Source of the DNA: Antedon mediterranea
Lineage: Eukaryota > Echinodermata > Crinoidea > Comatulida > Antedonidae
Assembly: GCF_964355755.1 (NCBI RefSeq)
Contig: NC_092672.1
Coordinates: 34,840,501 to 34,904,500, forward strand
Length of the DNA stretch: 64,000 bases
Direction of reading: 5' to 3'
Part shown: in pieces, positions 1-11,979 of the stretch
How positions within the stretch are numbered: position 1 is the first letter of the stretch
How the letters are laid out: each line of letters begins with the position of its first letter
Program-made: the position numbers and the translations under genes
Notes under the pieces: model-generated
What the model saw: only the letters and a program-made list of their open reading frames with translations
The model's database searches: none
Told to the model about the DNA's origin: nothing

Positions 1-395
1 AAAGGACTTGCATTGAAAATGTGAAACAGTACTGTAGGTATATAATAAAGGACTTGCACTGAAAATGTGAAACAGTACTGTAGGTATATAATAAAGGACT
101 TGCATTGAAAATGTGAAACAGTACTGTAGGTATATAATAAAGGACTTGCACTGAAAATGTGAAACAGTACTGTAGGTATATAATAAAGGACTTGCACTGA
201 AAATGTAAAACAGTACTGTAGGTATATAATAAAGGACTTGCATTGAAAATGTGAAACAGTACTGTAGGTATATAATAAAGGACTTGCACTGAAAATGTGA
301 AACAGTACTGTAGGTATATAATAAAGGACTTGCACTGAAAATGTGAAACAGTACTGTAGGTATATAATAAAGGATTTGCACTGAAAATGTGAAAC
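1..395. repeat. 46-bp tandem repeat array
   Basis: Eight full copies and a partial ninth of a 46-bp unit beginning AAAGGACTTGCAYTGAAAAT run head to tail from the first base of the window. Copies differ at only a few positions (C/T at one site, one G/A). The array probably continues to the left of the window. There are no unique spacers between units, so it is a minisatellite and not a CRISPR-like array. Confidence 0.95.
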
Positions 396-3300
396 TTTAT
401 CTAAATATCCTTGGTTCATTTTGTTCGGTTTCCCTTGCTTGACGTCATCTGGTTTTTTTTTGATACAGTATATTTCTGGTGTTGTTTATTGATGTACAGT
501 ATTTGTATGCTTTCTGTACCATTTTAAAATGTATTTTATGTATGAACCAAATAAATTCAATCAATCAATCAACAAAATACTGTACAGTTAAAGAGTTCAA
601 CTTTTGATAAAACTCTGTCTACACTATCAAACTAGTTGAAAAAAATTGTGATGTGCCCAAATATGGTAGTGATATGCTTAAATATAATGGTAGTGATATG
701 ACATCATCATGTCCGTACAGTACTCTACATGGGCACATCACATTTGTTGTCACATAAAATAGACAGAGCTTTAAACATACAGTAAAAAACTAAAACTCCA
801 CCAGTTGGGACCCCTGAATAAAATGTAAATTTTATAAAGTAATACTGTAAATTTGTATTTTATGTTATTGATATATGATAAACCAAGATTTCTATTAGAT
901 TAATATTTTCCAAGATGGAGATACTGTAAATTTTTATACAAACATTGATTTCAAAGCTAAAAATACTGTCAAACAGGTTAGACATGCAGACGTTCCAACC
1001 TAAATGAATTAAATGTGTGAAATCGGGAGATATATTTAAAATTCGGGAGACCAGGAGGTGATGTTAAAATTCGGGAGACTCCCGGATAAATCGGGAGGGT
1101 TGGAACGTCTGGACATGGAGAATAAAGCAGTCAAGTCAAAACAGAAGCAAAATGTGAAAAAACTATAAAGAGTGCTTTTTTTTATACCACTGTAATTATC
1201 ATACAGAATGAAAACAAACACAACATAATCTAGTAATTGCAAAACATCAAACAAAATGTCTGGTTTTTCATTCATAAAAAGTTTCTTCATTCACAAAGAC
1301 ATCAACAAACATTTTGTATCTCTTCGCACCATAATGTCTAAATGAAGTGTAAAAAATATCTGTATAATGTTTGCCATTAATTAACCTTCAGAATTGCTTT
1401 TCCAAATGTACATGAAAACAGAACAAAATGGACACTTGAATGAAATCGCTTTGCACTGAAACATCAAAGCGGAAATTTAAATTAACACCGGCTTTTAGCA
1501 TAAAAGGAATTATGGATTTGGTCTGTTTGTATGTGGTTCAAGCTCACATGAACTTAAATGTTTTGTTTAGATCGTTCTTTGATCCTTTTAAATCCGATAG
1601 TGGAACAGACACACTTTTTGATTTTTATTTTATAATGTACAGCGGCTTTTCAAAGAAAGACATTACCGATAGTGTTTTATTTTTAATAGTAAATACTTAT
1701 AGGAATATGATCATTTTATGATGTCATTGCTCCCCTAAAAATACTCATTCTAAATCTGTTCTGTATTGTCAATTATATGTAAAGTATGTTAATTTTTTCC
1801 TTGATTTGATTTTTTTGGGGTTTGAAATTTAAACGTCTATTCTTTAGTAAATGCATATGTTTTCATCTACATTTTATTTAAAAAAAAAAAGGATTTTAAA
1901 TGTTTTGCTTACTATTAAAAACCAAATGCTAATAATTTAAAAGAAAAATACTGTTCTTGCAAAACTTTTTTTTAAAACAAGCAATGATGGACAAATCATC
2001 TACTGTAGGGTAATTTTGTTAGTTAAAATTATAGTACTGTATAGTACTGTAGTGTAGTATATTAAATACAAGTGCCCTGAGTTGTTGATCAAGCACCTTA
2101 AAAAAATGATTTAGGCTGTGTACAAGAACTTTACAGTCGGCTGAGTATTAACATCAGCCAGCATAATTACTCACAGCCTTAGTGCAGAAAGATAAATAGT
2201 TTAAAAAAGGAAGTTACAAGAGCTAAAAACAATGGACATGCATAGGAATGGTTGGCCTTATACCTGCCAATGAACAATACAAAGTATGGACCTTTGTGGA
2301 CTATCTAATAGGATTAAAAAGGGCTTTTGTTTCCTCTATTAAAGAAGCTAGTAGAAATCATTAGAAATACAATAGAACAGTACAATCAATATACGCCCAA
2401 TTCACAACTTTAAATCCTTGTATTATCAACTTCTAAGAACTGTGCTTTAAAATGGTTTAAAGTAGTTAGCGATATTAAGAAAAATATACTATTAATTGCA
2501 TATCAATTTATACTACAAGAATTTTAAATTGTTTTTAAAGCCTAAAGGGGTAATCATATCATTCTACAAATTATAGAAGCTATTATAGCAAATAGGACAA
2601 AAAGAACATGAAATTTAATAGATTTAAAGAATTTGTGTTTGATAAAAAACTTTGATGTTTAAAACTGTATATTTGTAACAAAAACAGTTAAAAATTAAAT
2701 TAGCCTTGAAACTCAATTAATATTCATTGGAATTGAGTCAAAGTAGCATTATCGTAAATATATAAAAATATTCTGCATTTCAAATCAAAATATGTCAGAA
2801 TAATAATTAATATTATTTTAATAAAATATATTTAAGAGTATTGTGTGGACAAAACTCTATTTTAATTTTTGGCAAGTTATTATTAAACGATAAATAATAA
2901 AAATTAATTAAAATCTGAGAAATCATGTCAAAATTTAAAAAAGTTTTTTGGAAAGATATTAAATTTATCCACCACAGACACTAAAGTAGGCAAAGATCTG
3001 AAATTATTATTTAAAAATTAGATTTCAAGAAAAAAAAATATCAGACCAATTACTTAAATAACTGCATTATTAGTGCTAGTGTTTTACACATTATATAAAT
3101 AGTATTTGTATATAAATATTTACATTGGCTTATTTTTATAGTTTAGTTATTTTATTTTCAACCTGTTATTGGTGTTTTATTTTACACTGTTGGCTTGAAA
3201 TAAAGAATAAATAAAGAATTTCAACTTTAAAAAAAATAAATATAAAAAAGACACTCTCTTCTCAATTTTTACATTGTTGCTGGACACACAACTGTCAAAC

Positions 3301-3414
3301 TTTTATAATCCACAAAGAAAAGTATTAATCCAACGTGAATATGCACAATCCACGAAAATTCCACATCTTTATTAAATATTGCGGCGCCAACTTTTAAGCT
3401 AGGCCCCTCCTTAC
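396..3414. other. Non-coding stretch with repeat debris
   Basis: No convincing exon is seen here on either strand. The stretch follows the tandem array and presumably lies in the large first intron of the minus-strand RNF43/ZNRF3-like gene. Around 410-575 a segment ends in AAATAAATTCAATCAATCAA, the short-repeat tail typical of non-LTR retroelement 3' ends. A foldback element copy lies at 611-772. The remainder is AT-rich; the ORFs near 1036 and 1440 show no domain or splice support. Confidence 0.5.
611..772. mobile_element. Foldback MITE, copy 1
   Basis: Near-palindromic element of about 160 bp whose ends read (A)GCTCTGTCTACACTATC-like inward on both sides, with internal GATGTGCCCA and TGGGCACATC blocks. 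It is one of eleven loci of the same family in this window. The left end here is ACTCTGTC, slightly diverged. Confidence 0.8.
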
Positions 3415-3615
3415 CTGTAACAAATTTCCTTCAGCGGCCTTCTTCGGGCCAGCGGGAGAGAAATTCCCGTACAATTCGAGCGGTTTGTGGATAGCCTTCC
3501 CGTTATCGTCTGAATATTCCATCTTTAAAACCGCGTCTTCTTTACACAAAACGCCAATGACTGCTGACAAAAACAGCACATAAGATATAGCTACCATCTT
3601 GGTATCATTTCCCAC
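3415..3615 (-). CDS. RNF43/ZNRF3-type E3 ubiquitin ligase, first coding exon
   Basis: Sixty-seven codons starting at ATG 3615-3613 and ending at a good donor (CAG|GTAAGG, phase 0). The peptide opens with a hydrophobic signal sequence (about residues 8-24), followed by KEDAVLKMEYSDDNGK and LYGNFSPAGPKKAAEGNLLQ. This pattern (basic/acidic start, G-x-F, AEG-x-L-x-Q, exon break right after Q) matches the start of the luminal protease-associated domain of vertebrate ZNRF3 and RNF43, as I recall those proteins. Those are single-pass RING ligases that remove Frizzled from the cell surface and are inhibited by R-spondin. Domain exons 2 onward, including the RING, are not found in the 3.4 kb to the left, so the gene continues outside the window. 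A second in-frame Met is at residue 7. Other signal-peptide proteins cannot be excluded from one exon. Confidence 0.6.
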
Positions 3616-6600
3616 AAGATCCAGTTCATATTCAATCTCAAACTGTCCAAATAGTTTTAGGTTCTTTTGCTAGGCCTATACAGTCAAGCCGAAACAACAC
3701 CGCTCTGACACTTGTCTCCACCACCGGCCTACTCTATCGTATCGTGTGCAGTGTACTACACTGTGAGGAGTGTGATTGTTGTTGTGTGTGGTGGTTTGTA
3801 TGCGAACTGTTGAAGCGTAGCAGCTGAAATCCAGTCACGTGACGAAAACTTATTTTTTTTAAGTACAGGCAGCATGCAGCATAAGTATAGATTACAAATT
3901 TGGGACGGACTTGACATTTGACAACTACTAACCGTTTTTGTTTTCAATTTCCTATTAAATTAACCATCTCTTAGAACTTATTATAAACACTTTCCGCGTG
4001 GTACCGTTAAGATCTTTTGGCGTTAATAAACAACTTCCCTCGTTAAACATGAAAATATCTTGTCGGTAAGATCAAATGATAATGACAAGCAAGTTATAGA
4101 TGTCACAGGAAAAAAATGCCTCGGGTTTTTATCATATTTTCAAAAGGATACTTTATTTAACTGGTCGCTGACGCTTAGTCGCACCGAAATATAATTGATC
4201 GTGTGTGTGAATTGATGATAATTTTACCTGATATGTTTTCGAACAATATAATGTTTGTGAGGGATCTCCATAGAATTATCGAAATTACTAAATGTGGTGC
4301 GTGAGAGTAATTTGAGAGCGAGATGAGACTGGTTAATAGGCGCATTGATATCATTATCAAGATGTAATTGCCGGCGGTATATATTTGAATATCTTATAAA
4401 TGATCCATCATGGATATTATATTATACATAGTCTATACGCAATAATATTACAAACATGTTTTTATCAGATAACAAAATCTATATTGAAACAAACGTGCAT
4501 GTGTTTGTTTAAAAACCGAAAGGTGTTCTAGGCTTTTGTTATTTTGTGGGGGGGGGGGGGGGAGGGGGGGGGGGCGGTTAAAACGTGTCTCTCCATCACG
4601 TGACAATAACGTTACTTATTTTAGTTCTTTCTCACTTTCATTTTTTAGTTTTTCTTAATTTTAACTTCCAATTTGTAACCGCTTTTTATAACTTTTAAGT
4701 TTTTTTGCAACGTGTGAGTATTCTAAATTTAATTCTTTTTCAAAATATTTTATATATTTATATCTGTTGTTTGTTGTACTAATATCTGCCAATCTTTAAG
4801 AAGAATTTCTATTGTTATTTTATTATGATAATGGACAAATAAAGCTGGAGTATTCTTCATGGTGTATATGCCTAACTGGCACTATGGACATCTAGCCTAA
4901 GTACGGTCTTTTTATTATAACGAGGCCTACATTTTGTCAAGGACTTCCACTTCCATACCTCATCTACCAAATTGATGATATGATATATTGCAACCCAACG
5001 GGCATAGTATGGAATTCGATGGCAGGGCGCATGCATATACTAAAGTAGACTGAGTCCGAATCTTGTGAACGGATTTAAGTCTTCATTTGTCTTTCAATTT
5101 ATTTGTTTCTTGTTTTTTATTGTATCATTTTGTCATTATAGACCTACGCATCGTTATTTAGAATTATTCTATGAATTGTTAAATTTATAGATGGTGCCTT
5201 AATTCACCGGGCGTTTCGGGTACTCTTAAAAACCCCGAAATCGTCTAATTTAGTATCTGTTGATACATGCCCTGTTTAGAATTGGAAATGAAACCATCAA
5301 ATCATATTTAATATCTTGAAATAGCTGTGAGTAATTGAGAAACAATAACATTTTGACGAGAAGCGCGCATCAACCGTCATGTCGTCTGCTTTCTCAGAGT
5401 AGGCAAATGCCAACTATAAACATCGGTTCGCTTTCTATTGAATTCGGGTGTCAAAATTTACGCGCGAAAAGCACACGGTACTATTTTCAATTTCACTGTT
5501 CGATAACTCTGTACTTAAAAGAAACCGCCACCGAATGTTTGACACCTTCGTAAATATGATTCTTATATCAAACCTTTGATGTTATTGTTTGTTGTTTCTA
5601 AGGAGTTATTTCAAAATGTTTAGAAACATAATCAATTAAAAGTACAAGCATGAATTGACTTGGATTACCATTCATATCGTCTGATGATGCAGCATCCGTA
5701 GATTCAGCGATATTTTTATTCAATAATTGGTCTGAATACTGTACTTGTTGTTGAATTACAGGTGGTCCACGTCCATAAAATATTAAAAGAATTATTAAAA
5801 TCATCAAATGGACATCTATTGTGAGCATTTTGGGATATCGAACAACTGAAAACAATAGCTCACATTTTTCTAGTACGTAACCCCTTAGTAAATATACACG
5901 TATTATTATACACACGCATATCGTACATCAACACATGTCACATGCACTCGACACAAACTCATTTAAACTCATCTACTAATTTAATCTCGTTTTTAGGTTC
6001 ATAATACGTCATAAAGTTTTAGAAACCCAAATTATAGAGGGCGCTAGTGCTTATTTGACTTTTCTGTTGTTGGTGGACAGGGCATGAATTATTGAATAGG
6101 ACAGGGACTACACCTATTACAAAAATAAAATATAATACAGAAACTTTACAGCCTAGACTTTACATTAAATATGAAATAAAATATGAATAAACTTAATACC
6201 AAAAAAGGAACCTACAACATAATTATATACAGATACCTAAAACAAGCATGGCAATTTCGAAATGATTCACTGAATTCCATGACTCAATAACTATGTTATC
6301 TACATTGCTACATTAAGTAAATTGAAAAAGTGGGGGGGGGGGGGGGGGGAGGAGTTGGGGGTTTTTCGTAATAAGCTGTTTATCAGTTGATTTTATTTTA
6401 TTTTATACACTTTTACTATATCTTGTTTTGTATTCATTGTGTAAAGTAATGATCTACTGTATGTATCGATGTAAATTGGGGGGGGGGGGGGGTAGGATAG
6501 GGGTTGATAGTTGCTTTTGCCTTTTTTAACTTTTCTGTTAATTGTTATATTTTATATTGTGAAGGATGCACCTTTGTGCTAAGTGTGCCACCGATCTAAA

Positions 6601-7033
6601 GGTTTAATTCCAAATAAATAAATAAATAAATATACAACGTTGTTGCGTCTAGCTATATCTGTATGTAGGCCTTCTGTTTTTTTTTTTTTTGCCATTGCAG
6701 AAATTCTACTAAACCATTCATTCATATGACCAGTGATTACTTTCCGAAAGAAGCTTCTAAAATTATTTCAGAAAAAAAAATTACATTACCTAAAGATTAA
6801 TAAATAATTACTTAATGTGTGACACTAATTGGTTAGGCTTATCTCAATACATCCCGATTTCACATTATTAGTTTGTTCACTTTTAAAATCATAATTTTCA
6901 ATATCCGTTTAAAAAAACATACTGCACTGAATACTATTCTGTACTCAATATTGTCAACTGGTGGCGCTATTTATGTAAGCCGTTGAAGTAGTATTTACTT
7001 TTAAGTACTTACAAAATGATAATTGTCTTTTAG
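3616..7033. other. Intergenic stretch
   Basis: This is the upstream side of the RNF43/ZNRF3-like exon and of the plus-strand membrane-protein gene. It contains poly-G runs at about 4548-4574, 6333-6349 and 6479-6492, which look like assembly-fragile homopolymers. A retroelement-like 3' end closes with an AAATAAATAAATAAATA tail near 6605-6632. The missing 5' exons of the plus-strand gene may lie here, but none can be called with confidence. Confidence 0.4.
5598..5846 (-). CDS. Possible small secreted or signal-anchored peptide
   Basis: An open frame from an internal Met (MLTIDVHLMILIILLIFYGR) gives a strongly hydrophobic N-terminus followed by a Gln-rich and then Asp/Ser-rich segment, ending at TAG near 5598. 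About 75 residues remain after removal of an upstream, less likely Met. It could be a signal-peptide first exon or a small secreted protein. No family is recognised, there is no dibasic processing site, and no clear donor precedes the stop. Chance hydrophobic ORFs are common in AT-rich DNA, so this is weak. Confidence 0.2.
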   Translation of the reverse strand, partial: VVRYPKMLTIDVHLMILIILLIFYGRGPPVIQQQVQYSDQLLNKNIAESTDAASSDDMNGNPSQFMLVLLIDYVSKHFEITP

Positions 7034-10000
7034 TCGGACCTAAGTCCATGTTTGCAATCAGTGGTAGTAGTGACCATCATGATACAAGTTGTGGACACCG
7101 TTGCTAATTACACATCCGGGAAAAATAACGAGAAATACATTTTTGTAAGTATACTTCTATTTCTATCATTTTGAATAATTTCATTCAGTTGGTATTTAAG
7201 TATTTGATATGGGCTTATATTTGAGAAAATTAACAGATGTAATTTATCGCTCTTTTGTACAAGGACAACATATTTTACAAGCTTTAAATTATTAATTTAA
7301 GCCTATTATTATGTCTATTGCACTCAGTTACTGGAAGATGACATCTGTTCAAATTTGATTTTGTTTTTTTACTACTGTATATCTGTGTTTTTTTATAGAT
7401 ATTTCAAAGCATTGGCAAATCATCATTTTTACTATGATTAATGAGATAACGATTATACAGCTATCAGTGTTAGCTGTTCTATTTGTTGTCGTTACACTCC
7501 TATCATTGTTAGCGTAAGTAAATTGATACATTATCATAAAAAAATTAAGTCTTATCTACACTATCAAACTTTATGTGAAAAAAAAATGAGATGTGCCTAT
7601 ATATGGACATGATGATGTCATATCACTACCATATTTTGGCATCACATATTTTTTGTCAAACTAAATTGATAGTGTAGACAGCTTTATACATAAAATACGA
7701 TAGGATGACACAATTCTGATTCATTTGTCATTAAATGCATATGTATGTATTGTATTTGATGGAATTTGAATGCAAAAATATTGAATACACTTTTTTTTTA
7801 TAAATAAAATATTCTCAAGCGCATGCTGCATGACGAATATTATGTAACACGCGAGGTAATTAATACGAGGCCTCCGAGTATCTATACCATTACATTCACA
7901 CAGCATAACACGAGTGAAATTCGAGGGTAAAATTATTTAAATACTTTTGCTCCCTATAATGGTTTCATATAAAAGCCAAAAAAAAAATGCGTGTTGCGTG
8001 CACGGACGTCGGATCACACTCGAGTCATTGCTCATGTATAAAAAGCCGCGATCGCAAAGCCTCAAATAAAACAGTAAAAACCGACAGAATTAATATTTTC
8101 ACTTGAGATGTTATTTGATATTTTAAATTTAGTACCGTAAATTGTATACAAATTATGTTTTTTTTTCAGGAGGAAGAAGCCGTCAAAGAGAAAAAGACAA
8201 ATTGCACCCAGCAACACTGTCAATGCAGTTTCTAGCAACACTGGCAATGCAGTTGTACTTGTACCAATACCAGACAGGACCTCCCCACAGGCGTTCCTAA
8301 AAGACGAGGGAACACAATATGACAAAAACATACACACAGTGGTCACAATAGAACAGGAGAATGTTGACTCTACAACGAACAAACAGGATCATGATGTTGA
8401 ATGCGGTATTGTAGCCGTCCCGTTGCCCGGAACCTTAGCCGGAGGTGTCGATGAAATAGATGGTGGTTCTAATAATGGTAACGGGAAGGAACAGCCACCT
8501 CCAAATGGTCACACGACAAACGAAGAGATAATCAAACAGTAATTTTGTTTAAATATATTTTCTTGTAGTTTCATATGTTACAGCAATTTGTAGTCAGTAT
8601 AGTTGGTTTTAACTGTGTCATACCGTAGTTGTTCCATGTAAAATCATAATTGATATTCTTAGTAGTTCATGTAATCATTATCATCATCATTGTCGTCATC
8701 ATCATCATCATCATTGCTAGCAAGCTCAACCCACCGCAAGATGAAGGCCTTTCCATCGTGCCATCTCACTTTAGATCTTTATTGGCGCCTTTGTTTCTTT
8801 CTGTTGGTACTGTAGTTCATGTATAGACCTAACATTCATTCGACCACATCTTTAGTGTTTAGAGGGAACCTGTCATATTAGTACAGTAGTAGTATCATCT
8901 GTCTATCGACCGTGTCGCTGCCGTCTTCTTCAACTCTTCGTCTTCCATTACGCTCATCGCTGTCTCCATCACGACCAACATTATCTTCAGGCTTAGACAC
9001 GAGATATTAGTCACCGCCGTTCTTGCCATCATCCTAAGTACAGTCATAATCATCATTTTAGTCTGCTCTTTATCTTCACCTATTGGCAAAACGTGTCCTA
9101 CCATACGATTTACCAGAACTATCGTGTTTTTATCAATAGAAACGATGTTCAACCTCCTCCTCCAAACGCGTACCTGGCAGCATATAACTCAATAGATTCA
9201 CAGCAGCAGACGGCCGCGGCATCTACAGCAGCAGCATCTCCCCAGGATGGAAATAATGTTGTACTTGTTGTGAACACGCGAGAGGTCCAACCAAAACCAG
9301 AGTCACCAAAAAAAGATAAGAAAGAAAAAAAGAAGAAAGAAACCAAGACAAAGAATACGAAAGATAAAAAAAACAAGAAGGAACCAACTCAAGAAAATAA
9401 ACAAATTGATAATAAAATCCATAGTGAACAATCCAATGTTAACAATCAACAAACACAACCGAGTTACGCACAACCTTTGCCACAACCTTTGCAACATATG
9501 GTTACAAACCCTCAAGAACAAACGGCAGAACGCGTTATGAATCCCGTAATTGCGTCAAACAATACGAATAAAACGCAAAGTCAAGCACAGATGGCTGTAG
9601 TAGCAGAAAGAGATACGCCACAACGGTCTAATAATCAACAAACACAACGGAGTTACGCACAGCCTTTGCCACAACCTATGGTTACAAACCCTCAAGAACA
9701 AACGGTAGAACGAGTTACGAATCCCGTAGGCCTAACTGCGTCAAACAATACGAATGAAACGCAAATCCAAAATCAAACACAGATGGCTGTAGTAGCAGAA
9801 AGAGATACGCTACAACGGTCTAACAATCAACAAACACAACCGAGTTACGCACAACCTTTGCCACAACCTATGGTTACAAACCCTGAAGAACAAACGGTAG
9901 AACGAGTTACGAATCCTGTAATTGCGTCAAACAATACGAATGAAACGCAACCACAGATAGTAGCAGAAGGAGATACACCACAACGATCTAATAATGATGC

Positions 10001-11979
10001 TGCAGGTAACTACGCTGCTTTGGTCGTTGTCACCAGTAAGGAAATGACAGAGACACCAAATGTAAATATGAATAACAACATCTGTAGATCTACTGACATA
10101 GTCACTATAGAACCGGATCATACAGTTAAATTTGGTGCCATTGGTACAACTGATCTGGTTACCAGAGAGCAGGAAAATGTAGTTCCGTTGGATACCATTG
10201 GTGGTACAACTGACGTGGTTACCAGAGAACCGGAGCATACAGTTACATCTGGTGCCATTAGTACAACTGATGCGGTGACCAGAGAACCGAAGCATGGAGT
10301 TGTACTGGATGCCATTGGTGATACAACTGACGTGGTTATCAGAGAACCGGAGCATACAGTTGCATCTGGTGACATTAGTACAACTGATGCGGTGACCAGA
10401 GAACCGAAGCATGGAGTTGTACTGGATGCCATTGGTGCTACAACTGACGTGGTTGTCAGAGAACCGGAGCATGCAGTTGCATTTGAAGACTATTCTCCAC
10501 AATCCATTGATAACACTTCCGAGATTCTGCAAGCGACTGGAAACACGACTGACGTTTCAACAAGGTAATCATTTGTGCTGTTATATTTATATACAAATTC
10601 CAGATAACTTTGAGAGACAGTTTTTTGTATAGGTCTAGTTATATATTATTTGAATTCGTTTTCTAAATACTGTATAGACATTTGTTAAAACCCCTGACAT
10701 GTACAGTCAGACTTTTTCTATAAAAAGTATTTGTTTGCGCTTAGATTGACGTGTTGAACCTAAAACAGTTGGAGTGAAATTTAATGATTAACAATTTTGT
10801 ATGAAAAAAAAAATACAAAAAGCAGTAACTTCGATGTATTATGTCAAATATAAACCGTGTCAAACACATTAATTTAGCAAACGTGATCATTATGTATATA
10901 AAATGTTGTTTTCTTCACATAGTTTTGCGCCAACCGTCACATCAGCACACGACTCAGTCTCATCAGCGTCAATCAAGGAGAAGGGAGTGACGGAAGTCGG
11001 GGATGACAACTCTCTCGGGAATGACACGCCTACGATTGCCAGCACGAATAAGGAAACACATGCCAATCATACACCGATGGAACAAGACAGTGAAGATGCT
11101 AGTAATTTAAATACACAAGAAGTTAGTTCAAGTGGTAGGCCTACTGAGGTTAACAAGACCCTAAGGACCGAGGAAACACATATTGAGGAGGAAACAAGTG
11201 ATAGTTTATGTAATGATGAACCAAGTTCAAACATGACTGTAGATAATACAGATAGTAGTGATAACTATGAAGATGACAGTAAAAACGTAATTGCTCCCGA
11301 TTCGAAAAATGAGGGACCGACAGAAAATGAACGACCGATAGAAAATAAAGGACCGACGGAAAGTGACGAGAGGATGATGATAGATAACGAAAATGAAATA
11401 TCACCAGAGGGAGAACTAAATACAATAAAAGAAAATGAACAAAATGAAAATGCATTCGAAGAAAATGACGTCAGTCAAAATATAGAACGACTTGCAGAAG
11501 AAAATGACGTCATGCAAATATCAGAGCGTCATACGGAAGAAAACGACGTCAGTCAAAATACAGAACGACTTGCTGAAGAAAATTACGTCACGCAAAATAA
11601 TGCAGAACGACTTGCTGAAGAAAATGACGTCACGCAAATATCAGAACGACTTACAGAAGAAAATGACGTCAGTCAAAATAATACAGAAGAACGACTTACA
11701 GAAGAAAATGACGTCATTCAAAATACAGAAAGACTTGTAGAAAAAAATGACGTCACGCAAATAGAGCGGCTCACAGATGAAAATGATGTGAGTCAAAACA
11801 CAGAACGACTTACAGAAGAAAATGACGTCAGGCAAGATACGGAACGAGAAGAAAATGACGTCAGTCAAGATACAGAACGACTTAGAGAAGAAAACGAGAG
11901 TGCTCCTGCGATTGCAGATCATTTTGAAACTGGAAAAGACGACCCCGACGATAGCCAGAAGATTGATATCATTATTTAA
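7034..11979 (+). CDS. Single-pass membrane protein with long repetitive tail (5' incomplete)
   Basis: Predicted exons are 7034-7144, 7410-7513, 8170-8538, 9140-10564 and 10923-11979 (stop TAA). The last four join in phase 2 throughout (GC|G, CA|A, AG|T), which supports one transcript. Exon 1 is open from its acceptor and has an extracellular-looking NYTS sequon. Exon 2 encodes one transmembrane helix (IIQLSVLAVLFVVVTLLSLL), followed by RKKPSKRKR, so the roughly 900-residue remainder should be cytoplasmic. The tail holds a Lys-rich segment, three Gln/Pro-rich repeats of about 65 residues, a block of TREPEH-type repeats and eleven ENDVxQ-type repeats. No catalytic domain is recognised. Upstream extracellular exons and the signal peptide are missing. 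The exon 2 acceptor could instead be at 7398, and exon 3 could end at an in-frame TAA at 8540-8542, giving a short-tailed form. A poly(A) signal AATAAA lies at 12513-12518. Confidence 0.6.
7547..7686. mobile_element. Foldback MITE, copy 2
   Basis: Family of 611-772, with inverted ends (TCTACACTATCAAACTTTAT and its diverged complement). It lies inside the predicted intron between exons 2 and 3 of the membrane-protein gene. The right end is shortened to GTAGACAGCT. Confidence 0.75.
8685..8714. repeat. TCA-rich microsatellite
   Basis: Imperfect (TCATCATCA)n tract interrupted by a CGTCATCAT stretch, in the predicted intron between the third and fourth exons of the membrane-protein gene. Confidence 0.7.
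9440..9992 (+). repeat. Three coding repeats of about 193 bp
   Basis: Three head-to-tail copies start at about 9440, 9633 and 9827. Each encodes NNQQTQxSYAQPLPQP, then VTNPxEQTxERV, an ASNNTNxTQ segment and VAExDTxQRS. Differences are mostly short in-frame insertions and single substitutions, which suggests recent duplication or gene conversion within the tail exon. Such arrays tend to vary in copy number between alleles. Confidence 0.85.
10142..10492 (+). repeat. Coding repeats, higher-order 117-bp unit
   Basis: Six alternating units of about 19-20 residues (TTDVVTREPEHTV and TTDAVTREPKHGV types). The last four form two nearly identical 117-bp copies at about 10259-10375 and 10376-10492. 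The reverse strand of the same array is also open, which is a by-product of the repeat and not a gene. Confidence 0.85.
11462..11900 (+). repeat. Eleven coding repeats with a TGACGTCA core
   Basis: A Glu/Asn-rich repeat of roughly 12-20 residues (E-E-N-D-V-x-Q-x-x-E-R-L) is repeated eleven times in the last exon. Eight of the eleven copies carry the exact palindrome TGACGTCA across the Asp-Val codons; the others have one or two changes. Unit length varies by whole codons, so the frame is kept. Confidence 0.85.

Noticed and set aside
1-395. CRISPR-like appearance of the regular repeats
   Set aside because: No spacers separate the units, and the surrounding genome is animal. It is a tandem satellite.
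5335-5553. 72-codon plus-strand ORF as a 5' exon of the membrane protein
   Set aside because: No acceptor or donor in the right phase and no signal-peptide or domain character.
8890-9190. Open frame with a convincing hydrophobic helix just upstream of the long tail ORF (an alternative transmembrane exon)
   Set aside because: It is not in frame with the tail. A strong acceptor at 9139 matches the phase of the preceding exon, so the stretch is best explained as intron.
9927-10532. 201-codon minus-strand ORF
   Set aside because: It is the antisense of the coding repeat array; the periodic sequence keeps the reverse frame open.
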